A stretch of 22,143 nucleotides of DNA from the IMG/VR virus record IMGVR_UViG_3300011126_000200, positions 1-22,143 of that record. The stretch is one strand, 5' to 3'. A model generated the notes under the pieces. That model was not told the origin of the DNA, searched no databases, and was given only the letters and a program-made list of their open reading frames with translations. A program made the position numbers and the translations under genes. The stretch's first letter is position 1. Each line of letters starts with the position of its first letter. This document shows, piece after piece, positions 6,165-12,748 of the stretch. Source of the DNA: a virus.

Positions 6165-7426
6165 TTTTTACTCTTGTTTAAAATTTGTTTGTATAAAAAT
6201 TCTATAGGTTTTTGGTCATTGTTTTCATATTGCAGCACTAGGCTTTTCTTCGTATTTAGCACGGCTATTTCAATTGAAGGAGAAAACCTTTGAAATATTT
6301 CATCGATATAAAAAGCTCTCGCTCGAACAATTATATTATCATCCTCAATCCTTATGAAATTTAGATTATCTAGCCATGCAGACTTCAGGTGATCGTAGTA
6401 ATCCAAAGGAAAATGCTCAAGTATCTTTGTTTTCATATCATTCCATTCGTAATTGGCGTATTTGGGGGTGGCTGGCGGTTTCTCTTCCTCCTTAGAGACT
6501 TTTACAACAGATAATTTTAGTTTTTCTGGTTCAGTAGACGAGGTGTTGACCATCTGTACATCATCACCGTAGAGCTTACGAACACAGGATTTTATTTTTT
6601 GTTTATTCTCACTGGATATAGCAAAGCTAGGATTTATGTTGATGGCTATTTTACTAGGTGTAACCTCCTCAAAAACACAATTTTCTATGATCTCTTCACT
6701 GGTTTTAGTATCAAAATTACGGAATATCTCCGATGATAACAGCGTTATGGGTTTAACTTTTTCTGTGTTCACGGTCTCCTCCTCGTTTGTTTCAGAATTA
6801 GTTGGAATTTTTTTTATTATTAATTTTTCCTTATTAGAAAAAGTATAAGAAGCTTGTGCTTCTTCTACTTTTTCCTTATCATACATATAGTTGGTACATA
6901 AATGTTCGGATGTCACAACATTTATGTTTGACTTCAATGACTTATTCGATGCTGCATTCAGGGCTAATTCCTCGTTATAAATTTTATCAATACTTTCATC
7001 TTTGAAATTTAGGATTTTATGAGCATCTTCAGTGAAAGAAATTTCGTATACATTACTCAATAAAGCTCCTTTTACTACTAATTTTCTATGCAGCTGGAAA
7101 TCAAAAATATGATTTATTTGACTTCTTATTCTCCCGTTTTGTGTACTCGTTGTTACTTTTAGGATTTTAGAGAACCAGTAGTTATCTTTAAAGACAGCTC
7201 GGTTATTATTCTTTTGTAGCTCAAGTATCAATTTACCGATTAGTCTTGATGCTTTAAAAGAAACCACCTTTTCTGAATCAGAAGCCCTACAGATGTCATA
7301 CCAATCATCATCCGTTTTAGTGTAAGCTTTTACAACGTTGCGCTTCTTATACGAACTTATGTAGACAACATCACCTTTTGCTTTACGAGCGACTTTCTCC
7401 TTTTTGTATATTTTAGCTTTGCTCAT
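6161..7426 (-). CDS. DnaA-like plasmid/phage replication initiator (wHTH plus DnaA domain I)
   Basis: Product of 421 aa starting MSKAKIYKKEK. ATG 7426 has GGGG 7 bases upstream and overlaps the preceding gene by 14 bases; ATG 7480 would overlap much more. After a basic N-terminus, residues about 55-135 form a probable winged-helix DNA-binding domain (KNNNRAVFKDNYWFSKIL, then IRSQINHIFDFQLHRKLVV). A long low-complexity linker follows. Residues about 326-400 closely follow the pattern of DnaA domain I: WNDMKTKILEHFPLDYYDHL, then WLDNL, DDNIIVRARAFYIDEIF, and IEIAVL. There is no AAA+ ATPase core, so it is not chromosomal DnaA. Rickettsia plasmids carry DnaA-like initiators, which I take as the closest match. 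DnaA domain I normally recruits DnaB helicase, so this protein probably binds an origin and loads host helicase. A second such protein is at 10754-12025. Confidence 0.65.
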   Translation of the reverse strand: MSKAKIYKKEKVARKAKGDVVYISSYKKRNVVKAYTKTDDDWYDICRASDSEKVVSFKASRLIGKLILELQKNNNRAVFKDNYWFSKILKVTTSTQNGRIRSQINHIFDFQLHRKLVVKGALLSNVYEISFTEDAHKILNFKDESIDKIYNEELALNAASNKSLKSNINVVTSEHLCTNYMYDKEKVEEAQASYTFSNKEKLIIKKIPTNSETNEEETVNTEKVKPITLLSSEIFRNFDTKTSEEIIENCVFEEVTPSKIAININPSFAISSENKQKIKSCVRKLYGDDVQMVNTSSTEPEKLKLSVVKVSKEEEKPPATPKYANYEWNDMKTKILEHFPLDYYDHLKSAWLDNLNFIRIEDDNIIVRARAFYIDEIFQRFSPSIEIAVLNTKKSLVLQYENNDQKPIEFLYKQILNKSKK

Positions 7427-7727
7427 TACTTTCCCCATTCTTGAGCTTTGTCTGCATCTTCTTTTCCTTCCTAATTCCACGCTCCCTTTCAGCAGCCATT
7501 CTTAATATTCTCATGCAAGAATCGGTCTCATCTACATACTCAGCTACTTTATTAAGCGCAACCCTACTGTCTTTTGAAATTGCATTTAACTTGCAGCGAA
7601 TACTCATATATTCCTCTGAGGAACAATCCATTACACAACTTTCGATATAGTCCAAATCATCATTAGTAGTTAGCCACATATAAATGTTTGATATAAACTT
7701 GCGTGTGTCATCAATTGTGTATTTCAT
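7413..7727 (-). CDS. Small helical protein of unknown function
   Basis: Product of 104 aa starting MKYTIDDTRKFISNIYMWL. It is helical and Cys-containing (ESCVMDCSSEEYMSIRCKL), with a basic C-terminus (RERGIRKEKKMQTKLKNGE). The Cys spacing does not match a zinc site I know. The ATG overlaps the stop of the 45-aa gene upstream (ATGA), and its end overlaps the start of the DnaA-like gene by 14 bases. The position suggests a part in replication control; the sequence itself does not show one. Confidence 0.65.
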   Translation of the reverse strand: MKYTIDDTRKFISNIYMWLTTNDDLDYIESCVMDCSSEEYMSIRCKLNAISKDSRVALNKVAEYVDETDSCMRILRMAAERERGIRKEKKMQTKLKNGESNEQS

Positions 7728-7861
7728 TTTTTATACTTCTCATTTAATTCATCTATTAAATCAAGCAACGTTACTACATCATTGAAAGTAGCATCTGTTT
7801 TCTGCATTGTTCTCTTGATTCGATCGGCTACAGTTACCGCGTCTTCTAATGTTTTCTTCAT
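7724..7861 (-). CDS. 45-aa helical protein of unknown function
   Basis: A short ORF starting MKKTLEDAVTVADRIKRTM and ending LLDLIDELNEKYKK. It looks like two amphipathic helices. It is credible despite its length because its TGA stop overlaps the ATG of the next gene (ATGA), matching the tight coupling of the whole leftward operon, and because its composition is protein-like. No clear Shine-Dalgarno is seen before it. It may be a small regulator or a partner of the 104-aa protein; this is not known. Confidence 0.55.
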   Translation of the reverse strand: MKKTLEDAVTVADRIKRTMQKTDATFNDVVTLLDLIDELNEKYKK

Positions 7862-7896
7862 GTAAAATACTTGTTATATATTGAGTTTAGGGATGA

Positions 7897-8205
7897 TTAT
7901 AATTCTAACACTTCGTAAAAAGTGTCCGTATATTCAATCAAAATTGAAATATGCCTGTTTCGTTTGTCTTTTTCATCCTTAGAGATTGAGATTACTCCTT
8001 TCTCTTCAAAATAATTTAAGGCCTTATATCTAATTGATCGTTCAGCAAACGACCAAATTTCTTCTAAAATGCAGTCTGGCACTTGGGCGTTATCAGATTT
8101 CATAAAAAGCACTAGTTTTTTAAATAACAACCAATATTGCCATCTAACATTTTTATCCTTTAGGCGCTTATGTAGAATATCTTCGTTGCATAATAGTTGT
8201 CTCAT
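7897..8205 (-). CDS. Winged-helix regulator-like protein (MarR-like C-terminus)
   Basis: Product of 102 aa, first gene of the leftward operon and divergent from the symporter gene. Residues about 70-95 (ERSIRYKALNYFEEKGVISI followed by KDEKDKRNRHISI) fit the recognition helix and wing of MarR-type winged-helix proteins. The N-terminal half (WQYWLLFKKLVLFM, PDCILEEIWSFA) is helical and hydrophobic, as in a dimer or DNA-binding core. It is shorter than usual MarR proteins (about 140 aa). Its place at the head of the operon, beside a divergent promoter region, suggests it controls the replication operon, the symporter, or both. Confidence 0.6.
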   Translation of the reverse strand: MRQLLCNEDILHKRLKDKNVRWQYWLLFKKLVLFMKSDNAQVPDCILEEIWSFAERSIRYKALNYFEEKGVISISKDEKDKRNRHISILIEYTDTFYEVLEL

Positions 8206-8325
8206 AGAATAAAATACCTCTGCTTAACTTTTAGGACTTTGAAGCTATCAGAATATATGATATAAAAACAGAACTATTGGGTAGCTAAATGCTACTTTTA
8301 ATTTTCATTAATCTCGCTTTAGGCC

Positions 8326-9789
8326 TTGAATACATTGACTTTTGACCATATTTTAGTATTATTATTTTTTTTATATCTTCTTTATCAAAGTTGTAGAAAA
8401 ACTAACACTATTCATGGAATCAATACTTATGCTATTGGTAACAAAACCTTCTCTACCTTCTCTTTAGCAACCACTATTACTGCTACTTGGGTAAGTGGCA
8501 GTGGTCTAGTATTAGATTTATCCGAATTTCACAAAGAAGGATTGACATACTTTGTTGCTTCCTTAGGTATGTGTCTTACTGCCGCTATTGTGGGTTATTA
8601 TATAGTACCTAGAACAGCATCTTTTTTAGGTAAAACTTCTGTGGCAGCAATTATGGGAGATAATTATGGTCAATCTTCTAGATACATAACATCTATACTT
8701 GGTTGCCTAACCTCTTGCGGAGGCATAGCTATTCAATTTAAAATTATGGGTGATGTAATTCATGTCTTATTTCCATATGTCGATTTAAGGATTTGTATGT
8801 TTTTTAGCGCTATGTTAGTTACTTTTTATACATACTCAGGAGGAATAAGAGCCGTCGTTAAAACTGACGTTATCCAAGCTATATGTTTTTCAGTATCTCT
8901 CATCATAGCTATAGTGATGTTTAATACGAGCGTAGATTTAACTAACACTCCCGATGCTTCATTAGATAAATTTCAACTTTCTTACTTATTTTCGCTTGAT
9001 AATACACAGAAAATAGATCTATTGCTTCTGTTCCTATATTTTCTAATCCCTGAAATGAAACCGCATATCATACAACGCATTTCTATGGGAGCTACTCTTA
9101 AACAAGTAAAAAGGGCTTACTTATATTCATCAATAGCCTTAGTTATAGTTTTAATCTTAACTTGCTGGATTTCCTACTTGATCTATCTATTAGACCCTAC
9201 TATTCAAAAAAAGGAAATTTTAGGCTTTTTGATCAATCATTATACTATCGCAGGAACAAAAGGGATATTAGTGATTGGTATGATTGCTATGTGTATGTCT
9301 ACCGCGGATTCCAAACTGAATATATCAGCAGTTCTAATAGCTAATGATTTTTGGAAACTCAGTAAACAAGATCCTATACAAAAAATGCATAACGCTCGGA
9401 AAATAACCTTGTTAATAGGAGTTCTGAGCTTTTGTATGTCAATTAATTTTATAGATGCTAGTTTGCTAGATATAATATTAATGTCTTCTAGTCTTTACGC
9501 ACCCGCTATATCAGTCCCAGTATTAATGATAATCTTTAAATTTAAATTCACCGAAAGATGTGTGCTTATCTCTATGGTAGCCGGATTATCGTGCGTAGTG
9601 ATATTCAAGTGGATACTTGCTGTATCATTTCCCGTGGTTACTATTGGTTTAGGAGTTAATCTTATTGCTCTAGTATCTAGCCACTACATAATAGAAAAAT
9701 GGGAATTGCTAAGATGTTTCGGGATAAAATCCTATATCAAAAATGATTCTATCCTAATTTTAAACAAAGTAATAAAAAACAAACCATGA
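8326..9789 (+). CDS. Sodium:solute symporter family protein (SSF)
   Basis: Product of 487 aa with about 12-13 hydrophobic segments. SSF proteins use the sodium gradient to import solutes such as proline, pantothenate or sugars. Supporting motifs are the N-terminal INTYAIGNKTFSTFSLATT stretch followed by WVSGSG, and TYSGGIRAVVKTDVIQA at residues 169-185, which is the SSF signature region. STADSKLNISAVLIANDF near residue 325 is also typical of the family. The substrate cannot be told from sequence. The frame has no ATG near the start: TTG 8326 or TTG 8335 must be used, as a stop lies at 8320-8322. Ribosome site is weak. The length is normal for a stand-alone SSF; there is no fused histidine kinase. 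It overlaps a 43-aa ORF by 4 bases. A transporter is unusual inside a phage-like element: it may be cargo or a host gene. Confidence 0.85.
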   Translation: MNTLTFDHILVLLFFLYLLYQSCRKTNTIHGINTYAIGNKTFSTFSLATTITATWVSGSGLVLDLSEFHKEGLTYFVASLGMCLTAAIVGYYIVPRTASFLGKTSVAAIMGDNYGQSSRYITSILGCLTSCGGIAIQFKIMGDVIHVLFPYVDLRICMFFSAMLVTFYTYSGGIRAVVKTDVIQAICFSVSLIIAIVMFNTSVDLTNTPDASLDKFQLSYLFSLDNTQKIDLLLLFLYFLIPEMKPHIIQRISMGATLKQVKRAYLYSSIALVIVLILTCWISYLIYLLDPTIQKKEILGFLINHYTIAGTKGILVIGMIAMCMSTADSKLNISAVLIANDFWKLSKQDPIQKMHNARKITLLIGVLSFCMSINFIDASLLDIILMSSSLYAPAISVPVLMIIFKFKFTERCVLISMVAGLSCVVIFKWILAVSFPVVTIGLGVNLIALVSSHYIIEKWELLRCFGIKSYIKNDSILILNKVIKNKP

Positions 9790-9917
9790 AAACAGCACGT
9801 CCCACAAAGGAAATAGATGATAAAGACGAATATGAGCCATCTGAGCAGCAAAAAAGGAAATCAGAGCTTATGGTTAGGATAGATAAGTTTTTGAAGCTAC
9901 ACGTCTCCTCTAGCTAG
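9786..9917 (+). CDS. 43-aa polar protein coupled to the symporter gene
   Basis: A short ORF starting MKTARPTKEIDDKDEYEPSE and ending RIDKFLKLHVSSS. Its ATG overlaps the symporter stop (ATGA), a strong sign of translational coupling. It is highly charged with no membrane segment. The C-terminal part (KSELMVRIDKFLKLH) could form one strand and one helix, a little like the start of an RHH protein, but it is too short to assign. It converges with the gene at 9910-10215 and overlaps its end by 8 bases. It could also be chance; coding status is uncertain. Confidence 0.45.
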   Translation: MKTARPTKEIDDKDEYEPSEQQKRKSELMVRIDKFLKLHVSSS

Positions 9918-10215
9918 TAAAGAACGCTATTTTTAGCAATAGTCCAAATATACCAACTATCGCAGCTTTTAACCACTTAAGATCAGTTTTGATTTCAACT
10001 ACATCAGTTTTTGTAGCCATATTCTCTTTGATGTTATTAATTTCACCCTTGATAATATCAATATCAGATTTTGTAGCTAAAACTCGTTTATCCTTCTCCG
10101 CTTCCAGAAATTCGCTCTTTGATACAAAGTTAGCAACCCAAATCTCGGCTTCTTTTTCTTTTACTCCCGAACCTATCAGTTGCTTAATGATTGTGTGTGT
10201 GTCTAGTGTTGCCAT
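9910..10215 (-). CDS. DUF1640-like coiled-coil protein with C-terminal membrane helix
   Basis: Product of 101 aa. The N-terminus (ATLDTHTIIKQLIGSGVKEK followed by EAEIWVANF) follows the pattern of DUF1640 proteins, which are frequent in Rickettsiales and related to the mitochondrial CCDC90/MCUR1 group. Residues about 35-75 form a coiled coil with two similar segments (LATKSDIDIIKGEINNI and MATKTDVVEIKTDLKWL). The last 20 residues (AAIVGIFGLLLKIAFF) form one membrane helix. The ribosome site AAAGG lies upstream. The role in bacteria is not known. Its presence supports a Rickettsiales-like source. Confidence 0.7.
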   Translation of the reverse strand: MATLDTHTIIKQLIGSGVKEKEAEIWVANFVSKSEFLEAEKDKRVLATKSDIDIIKGEINNIKENMATKTDVVEIKTDLKWLKAAIVGIFGLLLKIAFFTS

Positions 10216-10307
10216 ACTTTACCTTTTGTTTCTTTACTTTGCTATACGTTGCTTTACTTCTTTTTGGCTTTTCTATCTTCGGTTAGATGTTCAGCTAATG
10301 CCAAAGA

Positions 10308-10339
10308 TTCAGTTAACGAATTGACCAGTCAATGAATTG
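10308..10339 (-). repeat. 16-base imperfect tandem duplication at the end of a gene
   Basis: On the minus strand, CAATTCATTGACTGGT (10339-10324) is followed at once by CAATTCGTTAACTGAA (10323-10308); 12 of 16 positions agree. The unit is not a multiple of three, so gain of one copy would shift the frame of the gene at 10309-10656 and give its present stop. Confidence 0.5.
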
Positions 10340-10656
10340 AATGTTTTAATTTTATGCATAGTTTTGGGATCGGAAATACCATAACATACTATATGTTGAC
10401 ATAATTCACTCGATTTTTCCATATACATATTATTTTCACAAGATACGCCTACTTGTACTTTCCTCCCTTCTGACAAGTACTTAGCTTGTTTAGCCTCTAC
10501 TACATCTAATATCTTGATTATTTCCATTGGTTCAATAAACATTTTAAGCATTTTTTTAGCTTCGTTTTTTTCTATTCCTTCCTCATTTATTAGATACATA
10601 ATTATAAGTTCTTTTGTCAAACCCTTAGTTATCAACTCTTTTGCTATTTTCGTCAT
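10309..10656 (-). CDS. Small unknown protein, 3' end probably frameshifted
   Basis: Product of 115 aa starting MTKIAKELITKGLTKELI, with GAAAGG before the ATG. The N-terminal half is helical (LINEEGIEKNEAKKMLKMF); the rest is mixed and has two Cys (VSCENN, ELCQHIVCYG). The end, FNSLTGQFVN, is suspect: a 16-base imperfect tandem duplication spans the stop, and without it the frame would continue for about 14 codons more (SLTESLALAEHLTEDRKAKK) to a stop at 10254-10256. It lies just downstream of tRNA-Gln on the same strand and could share its transcript. Function unknown. Confidence 0.6.
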   Translation of the reverse strand: MTKIAKELITKGLTKELIIMYLINEEGIEKNEAKKMLKMFIEPMEIIKILDVVEAKQAKYLSEGRKVQVGVSCENNMYMEKSSELCQHIVCYGISDPKTMHKIKTFNSLTGQFVN

Positions 10657-10677
10657 AGTTTACCTTTCTGTTTATTT

Positions 10678-10752
10678 TGGCTGGGATAGGAGGGTTCGAA
10701 CCTCCGACTTACGACACCAAAAATCGTTGCTCTACCGCTGAGCTATATCCCA
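10678..10752 (-). tRNA. tRNA-Gln(UUG) with encoded CCA
   Basis: Full cloverleaf on the minus strand: acceptor TGGGATA/TATCCCA, D stem GCTC/GAGC with loop AGCGGTA, anticodon stem ACGAT/GTCGT (one T-G pair) with loop TTTTGGT giving anticodon UUG, variable AAGTC, T stem GGAGG/CCTCC with loop TTCGAAC, discriminator G, and genomic CCA at 10680-10678. UUG reads CAA and CAG (Gln), and CAA is the expected main Gln codon in such AT-rich genes. It starts one base after the stop codon of the DnaA-like gene and precedes 10309-10656, so it may be processed from a shared transcript. It may be element cargo or a host gene used as an integration site. Confidence 0.93.
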
Positions 10753-10753
10753 A

Positions 10754-12025
10754 TTAATATTTTATTTGTAACACTTTTAGAGTTCTAACACTAGCATAAC
10801 CAACAGCATTAGCCTCCTTTAAAATCTTTTGCTGTATCGAATCACTAAGTTCTATTGCTGATGTTAGATGAACCTCTAACACTCCCCCATCAATATAAAA
10901 ATTCCTTAATTTAGAAAGAAAATCATAAGCTACGCCTGGTGGCAATGTGTTAGCTAGCTTGGCTTTTAACTGGTTATTAGGGCTTACATGCATTATTGCC
11001 TCTTGTTCTATTTTATCCAAAAACTTCTCCCGTTGTACAAAATTAGTTTGTTCAATTATGTCCGATTCAGTCATGTTAGCCTTTATCTGATAATTTAGAC
11101 GGCTAGTTTCAACAGCATCTCGTTTTTCATACCTATAAATTTTGCTCATATAAGCTAGAAAAGCATCTTTGGAGGGGAACTCATGCGCAGACTCCTTTGG
11201 TTTATTAGCCAAAGCAAGTAATATCTCATTCATTGCGTTTAAAGTAAAATCCCTACCTGATCGGCTTTGGAGATCGGAGCAATCCGCAGCTGTTAGGGGA
11301 TGATGCTCAGATAAATTCTTAGTTTGTGGGTATTGATTATTAAACATTGGTCGGTAAATCGTAGCTTTTTTCTGCGCATTGGTGTTTTTTTTCCTTCTGT
11401 TTGCGGCAAGTGCTTTTGTTACAGGATAATTATCTTGTAAATTCGAATCTTCAGTCTGAATTTGCAAGGGAAAATTCCCTGAAGGTAAAGAAAATACATT
11501 TAAAGAATTAGATGATAGATCTATATCTTCAATAGGTTTATTTTCTTCTTGTATATAGAGTGTTTCGTTGGCATGGGGCTTATTTGTCCCTATAACACTT
11601 TCTGTATCAGGCGTATTTACTGGTATTTCTGACTTAAAAGCAAACTCATAACAATGACGATATTTTTTGCCATTATGAGTGATGGTATTATGGCGAGTAA
11701 TCTCAAATATATCTCTCAATTGATCAATTAATCTTAAGTTCTGTCTTCTTGTGCAAAAAGTAATTGTGGAGAGATATTTATGATTGAAAAAAACTCTATG
11801 CCCTTTTGTTAGTTTTCCTACGGCTACACCAGCTATATTCTTTGCATGATTACACAAGAGCGTAGTTCTTTCATGCACCGCATGATCATTTTTATTGGCT
11901 CTTTTGATAGTATCCCAATTCATATAAGTTTTTCTGTAAAAAGATTTTGCATCCTGGAAAGATAGAAGTTTTCCTATTTGTCCGTTGTATTCTGCTGTTT
12001 GTTCTTGTCTTAATGCTGATCCCAT
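10754..12025 (-). CDS. Second DnaA-like replication initiator (wHTH plus diverged DnaA domain I)
   Basis: Product of 423 aa starting MGSALRQEQTAEYNGQIG, with AAGAG before the ATG. Residues about 50-130 match the winged-helix region of the protein at 6161-7426: VFFNHKYLSTITFCTRRQNL then DQLRDIFEITRHN and YEFAF here, against VFKDNYWFSKIL, QNGRIRSQINHIFDF and VYEISF there. A basic linker follows. The last 75 residues (QLKAKLANTLPPGVAYDFL, DGGVLEVHLTSAIELSDSI, ASVRTLKVLQI) follow the DnaA domain I pattern but lack the usual Trp. No AAA+ core is present. The likely role is origin recognition and helicase recruitment in a plasmid-like replicon. It is divergent from 12293-12571, so an origin or shared control region could lie in 12026-12292. 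Having two initiators may mean two replicons were joined, or a duty split between them. Confidence 0.6.
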   Translation of the reverse strand: MGSALRQEQTAEYNGQIGKLLSFQDAKSFYRKTYMNWDTIKRANKNDHAVHERTTLLCNHAKNIAGVAVGKLTKGHRVFFNHKYLSTITFCTRRQNLRLIDQLRDIFEITRHNTITHNGKKYRHCYEFAFKSEIPVNTPDTESVIGTNKPHANETLYIQEENKPIEDIDLSSNSLNVFSLPSGNFPLQIQTEDSNLQDNYPVTKALAANRRKKNTNAQKKATIYRPMFNNQYPQTKNLSEHHPLTAADCSDLQSRSGRDFTLNAMNEILLALANKPKESAHEFPSKDAFLAYMSKIYRYEKRDAVETSRLNYQIKANMTESDIIEQTNFVQREKFLDKIEQEAIMHVSPNNQLKAKLANTLPPGVAYDFLSKLRNFYIDGGVLEVHLTSAIELSDSIQQKILKEANAVGYASVRTLKVLQIKY

Positions 12026-12067
12026 TTCAAAACTCTTAAATTTTATTGTTTTTTATAAAATAAAGCG

Positions 12068-12096
12068 TTGACTTTTTGACATGACCATACTATTAT
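12068..12096 (+). promoter_or_regulatory. Sigma70-type promoter candidate in the divergent region
   Basis: TTGACT (12068-12073), a 17-base spacer, then TATTAT (12091-12096). It points towards the wHTH gene at 12293, leaving a leader of about 190 bases. The rest of 12097-12292 shows no ORF or long repeat to me. Confidence 0.5.
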
Positions 12097-12273
12097 GAAG
12101 TTGTCTCTTACTTCAGTTTTTTTAGGTTCTGTTTCGTTTCGCCAAAAACCTTTACTTTTTCTCTTTCTCTTCTTTCTTCACACTTAATCTCTACATAAAA
12201 TATCCTTAGGTAATAAAAAAACTATCAAATAAATTATTTACTTGATATTCTTCATATTAAAGATTATTAATTC

Positions 12274-12287
12274 AACTTAGTCAAGTT
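12274..12287. promoter_or_regulatory. Small inverted repeat just before the wHTH start, operator candidate
   Basis: AACTT and AAGTT flank a 4-base centre, ending 5 bases before ATG 12293. The half GTCAAGTT (12280-12287) recurs in inverted form as AACTTGAC at 12611-12618, overlapping the -35 box of the next promoter. This would suit autoregulation by the wHTH protein and control of the recombination operon, but 8 bases can recur by chance in AT-rich DNA. Confidence 0.3.
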
Positions 12288-12292
12288 ATATA

Positions 12293-12571
12293 ATGAAGAG
12301 AAACATAATGATATTAGTAGAAGCAATTAGAAATACCGAATTATTGCCACCAAAACAAAAGCTTACTTTAGAAGTTATTTGTTCATCTGAATATCCTTTA
12401 ACCAGTAAGATGATTCAAAAAAAACTCAATACTACAAAGCAAAGAATGGATTATAGCTTAAAAGCTTTGTTAAAAAGAAATTTTATAAAACAAGGAAAGG
12501 ATGGGAGTCTTATATACACGCCTAATGACACAAGGATGGAAGAGTTGATAAAAAGACATGAATGTCATTAA
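12293..12571 (+). CDS. Small winged-helix DNA-binding protein
   Basis: Product of 92 aa starting MKRNIMILVEAIRNTEL. It fits a compact winged helix: helix 1 (QKLTLEVICSSEYPLTS), helix 2 (KMIQKKLNT), recognition helix (TKQRMDYSLKALLKRNFIKQ), and a wing (GKDGSLIYTPND), then a terminal helix. Such folds occur in ArsR/MarR-like regulators and in phage and archaeal control proteins. It is divergent from the DnaA-like gene and upstream of the recombination operon, so a switch role between replication and phage functions is plausible. No ligand site is visible. Confidence 0.65.
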   Translation: MKRNIMILVEAIRNTELLPPKQKLTLEVICSSEYPLTSKMIQKKLNTTKQRMDYSLKALLKRNFIKQGKDGSLIYTPNDTRMEELIKRHECH

Positions 12572-12613
12572 TTAGACGATTAAACTATTCTGTTTATTTT
12601 TTCGATAATTAAC

Positions 12614-12641
12614 TTGACTTTATTGTTTATACCATTATACT
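12614..12641 (+). promoter_or_regulatory. Near-consensus promoter for the recombination operon
   Basis: TTGACT (12614-12619), a 16-base spacer, then TATACT (12636-12641). Transcription would start near 12648 and run through the hairpin at 12661-12695 into the operon starting at 12749. It is the best-looking promoter in the window. Confidence 0.6.
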
Positions 12642-12660
12642 AGCCTTATGAACAAGGCAT

Positions 12661-12695
12661 AAAAAAACGCCTGAAGTTTCAGCTTCAAACGTTTT
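12661..12695 (-). terminator. Intrinsic terminator-like hairpin, best in the leftward direction
   Basis: Read leftward, AAAACGTTTGAAG and CTTCAGGCGTTTT pair over 13 positions (two as G-U) around a 6-base loop and run into a T tract. Read rightward, the same place gives a weaker stem with two A-C mismatches and a later T-rich stretch (12700-12711). It lies just after the promoter at 12614-12641. It may block antisense transcription, or act as a leader attenuator or the end of a short RNA. Confidence 0.55.
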
Positions 12696-12748
12696 GCCTA
12701 GTTTATTTTTTAATCAGCAACGATCGCAATTTAAACAAGGTTAGTATT

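Noticed and set aside
7441-7650. Plus-strand frame of 69 codons inside the leftward operon
   Set aside because: It is antisense to a coupled gene, with no ribosome site and no support.
8281-8305. Short GTAGC/GCTAC hairpin followed by T-rich bases upstream of the symporter
   Set aside because: The stem is only 5 bp and lies in a divergent promoter region; too weak to call a terminator.
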